A stretch of 64,000 nt of DNA, taken from Agrobacterium vitis. Its GTDB lineage: Bacteria > Pseudomonadota > Alphaproteobacteria > Rhizobiales > Rhizobiaceae. The position numbers and the translations under genes are program-made. Positions 58,507-64,000 of the stretch are shown here, piece after piece. The notes beneath the pieces were generated by a model. It had not been told where the DNA came from. It searched no databases and worked only from the letters and a program-made list of their open reading frames with translations. Position 1 is the first letter of the stretch; each line of letters starts with the position of its first letter. The stretch is taken from positions 2,361,001 through 2,425,000 of the forward strand of contig NZ_JACXXJ020000005.1 in assembly GCF_014926405.1 (NCBI RefSeq), read 5' to 3'.

Positions 58507-59502
58507 ATGCTGACAGCGACGACCCCTATTCCCGGTCTGGTTTGGGCCTATCATATCGACGCCCGCCACCAGAGCGCCACCCGCCTGCCGATGGATGCGA
58601 CACTGACGGGTCTGATGCCGGAACAAGGGTTTCTCTGGCTGCACCTCAATCTTGCCGACGTGCGGGTGCCGGGCTTTATCGAGCAGTTTCCGGGCCTGAG
58701 CGAAGCGGCCCGCGCCGCCCTGATCAATCACGAACATCACGCAGCGCTCTCGGTGGACGAGCAGCTGATCTATGGGACGCTGGTGGATTTTCAGCGCGAA
58801 TTTGCCGCCGCCACCCGGGACATCGGCTGGCTACATTTTGCCCTTTCGGACCGGTTCATCATCACCACACGGCTGCAACCGATCCGCTCGGTGGATATTC
58901 TGCGCGGTGCCATTGAGAAAAACCCGGCGAAATTCGCCTCCCCCATGCAGGTCTATGAAGTGCTGGTGGCGGAGTTTCAGCGCGGCATCATGGCGCTGGT
59001 GCTGGAACTGATGGAAGAGATCAACCGCATCGAAGACGTCGTCTATGATGAAGACATGCGCGACGAGCGCACCCAGCTTGCGCCGCTGCGCAGGGTGATC
59101 GTGCGGCTGCATCGGCATTTGCGGGGCATGCTGAGCATGATGCGGCGCGCCAATGCCGTAGACGAGGATGAAATGCCCGCCGGTTTCGAAGATGTGGCGA
59201 GCCGCCTGACCAACCGGCTGGAAGCCGCTGACCACGATGTCTACGCCCTGCATGAGCGCGCCCGGCTATTGCATGAAGAAATCGACAGCAAGCTCTCCTC
59301 CGAGACCAACCGTCATCTCTATATCCTGTCGCTGATGACGGCCTTTCTGCTGCCGCCCTCGCTGGTCACAGGCTTTTTCGGGATGAACACCTCGCATTTG
59401 CCTTTTACCAGCGGGCCGGAAGGATCGGCCTATGCGATTGCCTTTATCCTCGGGTCGATTTTTCTCGCCTGGTTTATCCTGAAGCGCGCCAGAATTCTCT
59501 GA
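58507..59502 (+). CDS. CorA/ZntB-like divalent cation transporter
   Basis: 331 residues. A long cytoplasmic helical N-terminal domain, then two C-terminal transmembrane helices with the pore motif GMN (FFGMNTSHLPF). Resembles ZntB-type members in having an acidic linker. ATG chosen over in-frame upstream starts with no ribosome site. Transports Mg2+, Zn2+ or Co2+; direction and metal not determined. Pentameric inner-membrane protein. Confidence 0.9.
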   Translation: MLTATTPIPGLVWAYHIDARHQSATRLPMDATLTGLMPEQGFLWLHLNLADVRVPGFIEQFPGLSEAARAALINHEHHAALSVDEQLIYGTLVDFQREFAAATRDIGWLHFALSDRFIITTRLQPIRSVDILRGAIEKNPAKFASPMQVYEVLVAEFQRGIMALVLELMEEINRIEDVVYDEDMRDERTQLAPLRRVIVRLHRHLRGMLSMMRRANAVDEDEMPAGFEDVASRLTNRLEAADHDVYALHERARLLHEEIDSKLSSETNRHLYILSLMTAFLLPPSLVTGFFGMNTSHLPFTSGPEGSAYAIAFILGSIFLAWFILKRARIL

Positions 59503-59513
59503 AAACGCAAGAG

Positions 59514-59536
59514 GCCCGGCGCAATCAGCACCGGGC
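59514..59536. terminator. Hairpin between CorA-like and BA14K genes
   Basis: GCCCGG/CCGGGC stem with 11-base loop (CGCAATCAGCA), between convergent genes. T-run is weak. Confidence 0.5.
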
Positions 59537-59559
59537 GCTTCATCAATGAACAATAACGC

Positions 59560-60018
59560 TTAATAGTAAGGCGAATAGCACTGCTGACGCGCACCGCTAT
59601 AAGTCACGAACGTATTGCTATAGGAATCATAGCTGCGGTAGCGACCAGCGCACCAATCATAATGGCGCGGATTGATGCCATTGCTATAGGCGGGCGCAGC
59701 GGGTGCCGGGCGTGGCTGCGAGGCGATGGCCCCACCGATCAGCGCACCGGCGGCAAAGGCTGCCAGCGGATACCAATGACCGTCATGATGACGGCGATAG
59801 CCGGGGCGCGGGCCATCATAACCCCGGTAGCCACGGTAATAGCCACCGCCTCGTCCGTAACCATCGTCATAGCCGCGCCACTGAACCTGTTCCACCGGAA
59901 CAGCAGATTGCGCAACTGGCTGCAAAGTGTTCAGAGGCATGGCATCAGCGGATATAAAAGAGGTTGCCAGAACTGCCAATGCCGTACCGGCCACTGCAAT
60001 GCGCTTGGTAAGGGTCAT
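59560..60018 (-). CDS. BA14K family protein
   Basis: 152 residues. Signal peptide MTLTKRIAVAGTALAVLATSFISADA, a Tyr/Gly/Arg-rich middle (GYDDGYGRGGGYYRGYRGY), a short hydrophobic stretch with Ala/Gly, and the C-terminal BA14K module HYDWCAGRYRSYDSYSNTFVTYSGARQQC. Name from a Brucella immunoreactive protein; lectin-like activity has been proposed in that genus. Periplasmic or surface. GGAGA precedes the chosen ATG. Confidence 0.92.
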   Translation of the reverse strand: MTLTKRIAVAGTALAVLATSFISADAMPLNTLQPVAQSAVPVEQVQWRGYDDGYGRGGGYYRGYRGYDGPRPGYRRHHDGHWYPLAAFAAGALIGGAIASQPRPAPAAPAYSNGINPRHYDWCAGRYRSYDSYSNTFVTYSGARQQCYSPYY

Positions 60019-60343
60019 GATCGTCGTCTCCATATGATCAATAGAGATAGGGAGGGGAAGCTCGCCTGTCCAGATCACGTCTCATCACACTTGTTGGACA
60101 CATGATACGGAACGGCAATACTTGCCCTTATTGCCCTCACCCTAGCCAGGTGCGGATGAACCGGCGATTAATACATCTGCCACTCGCCTGTCCGCTGCCA
60201 GACAAGCCTCGCGAAACGCAGCCGGCCTAAAGCTTGGGAAAGTTTCTTTTAACAAGCATCCGGTAATTTACTTGTATCCGGTCATTCACTTGGGCGACAG
60301 CCAATGCGGCAGCTCGTCATCCTTTGTGTGGAGAGTGCGTTCG
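60019..60343. other. 325-bp gap before the unassigned gene
   Basis: Divergent promoter region. It contains an 18-base-period tandem repeat (next entry). No gene seen. Confidence 0.55.
60258..60292 (+). repeat. Two-copy 17-bp tandem repeat upstream of the unassigned gene
   Basis: ATCCGGTAATTTACTTG and ATCCGGTCATTCACTTG differ at two positions, spaced 18 bases apart, 52 bases before the start codon. It could be a dimeric regulator site. Confidence 0.6.
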
Positions 60344-60949
60344 ATGTCCAAACTGAGATATTATGCCGCCCCCAAAACGACGGCTCTCGAAAACAAGCCT
60401 CCCAAGGCCGTCCACAGCGAATTCCTGCGGACCGGCAAGATCATCCGCGACGAGGATGACTGGCTGGCCGACGAAAAGCGCTATCTGACCCACGAGGAAG
60501 TGGCAGTGCGCACCGCACGGCGGCTGGAAGTGGCGGCAGAGACCACCCATCAGCGCATCAACGGCTTTCACAAGTCCATCCGCTTTCCCAAACTGCTGTT
60601 TCATCAGACACTTCAGGATATTCCGCATCTGGGTTACTGTCATGTCACGGCATCGCGGTCGAATTTCGCCCAATATGCCGATGTGAAATGGGCTTTCTAC
60701 TTCGCCAATTTCAATGCCGAGGTCGGCGGCGAGGATAGTTTCTTCCGCAAAATCACCCCGCAATATGGCCGGATGTATTTTGCCGTAGCGCTGAAGCCCG
60801 ACAGGGCCAAACGCGCAATGACCGTGGATCGCTCGATCCGCGAAGACGGCCTGCTGTTTCGCACCAGCGATCCGAAAGTGGCGCTGAAAAACGTGCTGCT
60901 CTTGGGCGCTCGCACCTCGGCACTGCGCAAGATCATCGCCAGTATGTGA
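60344..60949 (+). CDS. Protein of unknown function
   Basis: 201 residues, MSKLRYYAAPKTTALENKPPKAV..., no signal peptide or transmembrane helix. Notable stretches: FPKLLFHQTLQDIPHLGYCHVTASRSNFAQYADVKWAFYFANFNAEVGGEDSFFRKITPQYGRMYFAVALKP. I recognise no domain. GGAGAG precedes the ATG. The stop TGA is the outermost bases of a family-1 MITE, so the gene could be 3'-truncated by the insertion, though length and ending look natural. Confidence 0.7.
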   Translation: MSKLRYYAAPKTTALENKPPKAVHSEFLRTGKIIRDEDDWLADEKRYLTHEEVAVRTARRLEVAAETTHQRINGFHKSIRFPKLLFHQTLQDIPHLGYCHVTASRSNFAQYADVKWAFYFANFNAEVGGEDSFFRKITPQYGRMYFAVALKPDRAKRAMTVDRSIREDGLLFRTSDPKVALKNVLLLGARTSALRKIIASM

Positions 60950-61147
60950 CAGTCTATCCAATAATCGCCGCTGGCCGTCTGCAAATGGCAATTTCTCCGC
61001 TTGCCTGCTTCATTCGCATTTCCAAACGGAAAACCGCTTCGCACTTTTCCTGGAATGCTTGTACTCACGTACCTTAAGTAAGCTGCGTTCGGGTTCTCGA
61101 AATCACCATTTTCGCCAGGCCAGCAGCAATTCTTGAACAGACTGTAA
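60949..61147 (+). mobile_element. MITE-like repeat family 1, full copy C (199 bp)
   Basis: Left end CAGTCTATCCAATAATCGCC..., right end reverse complement CAGTCTGTTCAAGAATTGCT...; over 25 bases, 20 match. 43-bp palindromic core at 61016-61058. Two GCAATT hexamers (60988, 61126) mark the ends of the segment missing in the 64-bp copy. No ORF. Confidence 0.88.
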
Positions 61148-61172
61148 GACAAGCGAGGACTGATCCTTCGGA

Positions 61173-62255
61173 TCAGACCTCGATTTCGACGTCGCCTGTC
61201 GGGCGTGAACAGCAGGCAAGGATGTAACCTTCCTCTATTTCGTCATCGAGAATGCCGCCATTGTGGTTCATTTCCACGTCGCCCGACAGCTTCATCACCC
61301 GGCAGGTGCCGCAGAGGCCGGATTCGCAGGCGGCACCGATGCGCACGCCGATGGAGCGGGCAGCTTGCAGCACGGTAAAGCCCGGCTCGCACAGCGCTTC
61401 CTTGCCCGCCAGCGTGAAGGCGACCTTATGCGGCTTCACCTCGCCTGTGGGATCGGCCACCACCACCATCGGCTCGGGCGCCACCGGCTGGAAGGTTTCC
61501 TCGTGGTAGCGGCTCATGTCGAATCCGGCACCGGCCAGCGATTCCCGGACTGTTGCCATGAACGGTTCCGGCCCACAGCAGAACACCGTGCGATCGAGAA
61601 AATCCGGTGCCAACAGGCCGATTTTCGCCTTGTCGATAAAGCCACGCAGACCCGACCAGAGCTGCGAGCGCTGCAATTGCTCGACGATGAAGCCAAGCTG
61701 GAAGAAAGGTAGATAACGGGCCTTATATTCCAGTTCCCAGCGGAAAATGATATCATCCGGCGAGCGGGCGCAGTGGATGAAGGCGATGTCGCTATCGGGC
61801 TGGCGGTCGGCCATGTCGCGGGTCATCGACATCATCGGGGTAATGCCGGAGCCTGCCGAGATGAACAGATATTTCTCGCCCGGATGCTTCACATAGGAAA
61901 AATCACCGAGCGGCCCGAAGGCCTTGATCTTCATGCCCGGCTTGAGGTTTTCAAACATCCAGCGGGTGCCGATACTGTCCTTCTGCGCCTTGACCGTCAC
62001 CGCCACCGTATAGGGCCGCGACGGGCTGGAGGACAGCGTATAGGTGCGCATCACAGGCTCCGGTCCAACCGGCAGTTCCAGCGTCACGAACTGGCCGGGC
62101 AGATAGCGGAACCAATGGCCCGGCCTGTCCGACTTGAAGGTGAAGGTCATCACGTCAGGCGCTTCCGGCGTCCAGGCCACGCATTCCAGCAGATGTTCCC
62201 GGTCCGACCAGGGCCGCATCTCATCGACATGCCGATAGATCTTGTCCACCGCCAT
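61173..62255 (-). CDS. gbcB: Oxygenase reductase component, GbcB-like (FAD / 2Fe-2S)
   Basis: 360 residues. FAD-binding FNR domain (RTYTLSSSP), NAD-binding domain (LFISAGSGITPMMS, CCGPEPFM) and a C-terminal plant-type [2Fe-2S] ferredoxin domain with C310, C315, C318 and C348/C349 (CESGLCGTC ... CC). Supplies electrons to the Rieske oxygenase encoded just upstream, together resembling the glycine betaine monooxygenase GbcAB. Substrate inferred from overall similarity only; stachydrine or carnitine-type demethylases are alternatives. Confidence 0.88.
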   Translation of the reverse strand: MAVDKIYRHVDEMRPWSDREHLLECVAWTPEAPDVMTFTFKSDRPGHWFRYLPGQFVTLELPVGPEPVMRTYTLSSSPSRPYTVAVTVKAQKDSIGTRWMFENLKPGMKIKAFGPLGDFSYVKHPGEKYLFISAGSGITPMMSMTRDMADRQPDSDIAFIHCARSPDDIIFRWELEYKARYLPFFQLGFIVEQLQRSQLWSGLRGFIDKAKIGLLAPDFLDRTVFCCGPEPFMATVRESLAGAGFDMSRYHEETFQPVAPEPMVVVADPTGEVKPHKVAFTLAGKEALCEPGFTVLQAARSIGVRIGAACESGLCGTCRVMKLSGDVEMNHNGGILDDEIEEGYILACCSRPTGDVEIEV

Positions 62256-62257
62256 GA

Positions 62258-63514
62258 TCAGGCCACGACCGACAAGGGGGATTTCTGCGCGGATTTATCG
62301 CCTCCCAGACGGTCCACCATGAAATTGGCATACCATTCGACGAACTGCATCACGCCGCCTTCATGATCGGGCGAATAGGGGCCGGGCTCATAAGCGGGCG
62401 AACGAATGCCAAAGGCATTTTCCTCGACAATCGACCGGTCCTGGTCGTTGGTCATGTTCCAGACATGGGTGAGGTCGTGGAGATTGTAATCCACCCCTTC
62501 CACCGCATCCTTATGCACCAGCCAGGTGGTGGTGACGGCGGTTTCCTCGGCACTCAAGGGCAGGACGCGGAAGGTGATAGCGTGGTCGCCAAGCAGATGA
62601 TTCCAGGTGGTCGGATAGTGGAACATCAGCATCGTGCCGATATGGGAAATGGTGACATCATCGGACAGCGGGCGCTTGACGGCCCGCTTGCCATCCATCG
62701 TATAGCTTTCAGCATCCTGCACCAGCGGCATGCGGGCGACACGGAACTGGCCGCTCTGATGCATGGTGAAGGCGCTGGGCAGGTTTGCCGCCTCGCAGCG
62801 CTGCCAATGCTCGGTAATCACAGGATCGTCACCCGCGCCCTGCACGCCGGTGGCGCTTGGCGCTTCCGGATAGGTGCGGCACAATTCCGGGTGATTGCCA
62901 GCGCAATGGTAGCATTCCCGGTTGTTTTCCCAGACCAGCTTCCAATTGCCCTTTTCGACAATGGTGTTGCGATGGGCAATCTTGGCTTCGCTGAGCCGGT
63001 GCGGCTGAAGATAAGGCAAGGCTGTAGCGCGGTAGCTGGCGAAATCCTCCGGCACCTCTGCCAGACAGATGAAGATATAGCCGCCAAAGCTTTCGCAAGC
63101 GACCGGCTTCATTCCATGCTGGCTCTTGTCGAAATCCTCGCCCATCTGACGGGCAAACACCAGCGATCCATCCAGATCATAGGTCCACTGGTGATAGGGA
63201 CAGACCAGCTTTGCCGACGCGCCGCGTTCCTGTGTGCAGACCCGGTGGCCGCGATGGCGACAGGTATTATGGAACGCACGGATCACCCCATCGCGCCCGC
63301 GCACAACGACGACAGGATAATCGCCAATCTGCACGGTAAAATAATTGCCAGCTCTCGGAATTTCGCAATCATGCCCCATGAACAGCCAGTCGCGGTACCA
63401 GATCAGCTCCATATCGAGCTTGAAGTAATCCCTGTCGATATAGAAGGGCTGTTCCAGACTATAGCCTTCGCGGCGATTTTTCAGCTGGCGCAGAACGGTG
63501 CTGTGAATATCCAT
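62258..63514 (-). CDS. gbcA: Rieske non-heme iron oxygenase, GbcA-like
   Basis: 418 residues. Rieske [2Fe-2S] ligands C85, H87, C105, H108 (CRHRGH ... CPYHQW), and mononuclear Fe ligands H203 and H208 (ECYHCAGNH) with a C-terminal aspartate expected around DLTHVWNMTND. With gbcB two bases downstream it forms a two-component N-demethylase type monooxygenase, most simply glycine betaine to dimethylglycine. ATG with CGAGGG upstream is used; the frame continues 24 codons. A betaine catabolic operon would also need dgc/soxBDAG-like genes, not in the window. Confidence 0.88.
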   Translation of the reverse strand: MDIHSTVLRQLKNRREGYSLEQPFYIDRDYFKLDMELIWYRDWLFMGHDCEIPRAGNYFTVQIGDYPVVVVRGRDGVIRAFHNTCRHRGHRVCTQERGASAKLVCPYHQWTYDLDGSLVFARQMGEDFDKSQHGMKPVACESFGGYIFICLAEVPEDFASYRATALPYLQPHRLSEAKIAHRNTIVEKGNWKLVWENNRECYHCAGNHPELCRTYPEAPSATGVQGAGDDPVITEHWQRCEAANLPSAFTMHQSGQFRVARMPLVQDAESYTMDGKRAVKRPLSDDVTISHIGTMLMFHYPTTWNHLLGDHAITFRVLPLSAEETAVTTTWLVHKDAVEGVDYNLHDLTHVWNMTNDQDRSIVEENAFGIRSPAYEPGPYSPDHEGGVMQFVEWYANFMVDRLGGDKSAQKSPLSVVA

Positions 63515-64000
63515 GATACCCTCGTTTTCCAACCGGCGCGGGAGCATCGAAAGAAAGGGGACATACCCGCCTACCTGCGACAGCACAGCGCGACCTATGC
63601 CTCATAACCCGCCCATACCTTCAAACCTCGATTCTAACCCATCAATCAGATCAGAACCATTGTTTTTCAGAGGATTTGAGCTTTTTCCCATCTAGCCACA
63701 AGCGCGCCACCCACGCCGCCTTGGCCTACGACATCGCAGATATGGATTGCGACATGGGGTGATTTGGGTGGGGAGTGTATTGGGGGGATAGGATTGCGGC
63801 CGCCGTAACATCCGCAGGATAGACATCACGAGACCGGCAAATATCGGCAGGCTACCCGCAACGACAAGACCCGCCAATCCGATAGCATCGGATAGCGAGT
63901 CAATTGTTGCCATTTTTGGGAACGTCATCAGCGCGTTATAGCCGCATCAAAAAACGCCCCGACGTTTCCGCCCTTCACACGACCTTCACGCCGCATAGGA
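63515..64000. other. 486-bp region at the window end with no supported gene
   Basis: A minus-strand frame (63692-63928) would encode a 78-residue protein with one hydrophobic segment (GLAGLVVAGSLPIFAGLVMSIL) and an Arg-rich tail. Start context is weak and the tail composition is poor, so I do not call it. No repeat-family copy seen. Confidence 0.4.

Noticed and set aside
60258..60292. CRISPR-like array
   Set aside because: Only two units, 17 bp with one-base spacing; no spacers or cas genes in the window.
63692..63928. 78-residue minus-strand frame with one hydrophobic segment
   Set aside because: Weak start, Arg/Pro-rich tail typical of random high-GC frames; kept as a remark in the end-region entry.

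Overview
The window looks like chromosomal DNA of a Rhizobiaceae member (Agrobacterium / Allorhizobium / Rhizobium lineage). The evidence is the gene content and order: an aa3 oxidase cluster ctaC-ctaD-ctaB-(small CoxF-like)-ctaG-ctaE, ispH with thrB-rnhA nearby, bioMNY, HDAC-like / xseB / dxs / tlyA / TRAM-methyltransferase, DUF1344 and BA14K proteins, and a GbcAB-type oxygenase pair. Base composition is moderately high in GC and coding density is high, interrupted by a few AT-rich, repeat-bearing gaps. This is inference from families and synteny; no 16S or other species marker is present.

Layout. 1-2.1 kb: end of a Zn/Mn ABC transporter operon (ATPase, permease, binding protein). 2.15-6.5 kb (mostly minus): Dabb protein, rnhA, thrB, ispH, DUF1304, with a plus-strand class D beta-lactamase gene sitting between thrB and ispH. 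6.6-13.6 kb (minus): SURF1, DUF983 and the cytochrome c oxidase structural and assembly genes. 14.2-18.7 kb: IalB-like protein, tldD, VOC protein, HAD phosphatase, DUF3431 protein, MazG-like protein. 19-22.5 kb: a D-Ala-D-Ala carboxypeptidase with SPOR domain, then soxR divergent from an MFS exporter across a clear SoxR operator. 22.8-28.6 kb: a frameshifted polysaccharide deacetylase, pdxH, a lipoprotein, a DnaJ-domain protein, fabI, a histidine phosphatase and a DUF1344 protein. 29.3-32.4 kb: a large PAS-GGDEF-EAL protein. 32.5-44.7 kb: aroC, ribB(A), a nucleoside deoxyribosyltransferase-like gene, cupin, AlkX/YcaQ-like glycosylase, an agmatinase-like gene, bioMNY, a hotdog thioesterase, HDAC-like gene, xseB and dxs. 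44.8-55.6 kb: three methyl-accepting chemotaxis proteins interleaved with tlyA and an rRNA methyltransferase. 55.7-63.5 kb: crotonase and acyl-CoA dehydrogenase, CorA/ZntB-like transporter, BA14K protein, an unassigned gene, and gbcB/gbcA.

The least expected content is non-coding. At least three families of dispersed intergenic repeats can be traced within the window: (1) a ~200-bp MITE-like element with ~25-bp imperfect terminal inverted repeats (two full copies in opposite orientation, one 64-bp internal-deletion copy, plus a stand-alone copy of its 43-bp palindromic core); (2) a hairpin element with a 15-16-bp stem, present in at least six full or partial forms; (3) a ~100-bp element ending in a 35-bp near-perfect palindrome, with two copies and possible fragments. 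Many copies abut stop codons. I found no complete transposase, prophage, CRISPR array, tRNA or rRNA gene.
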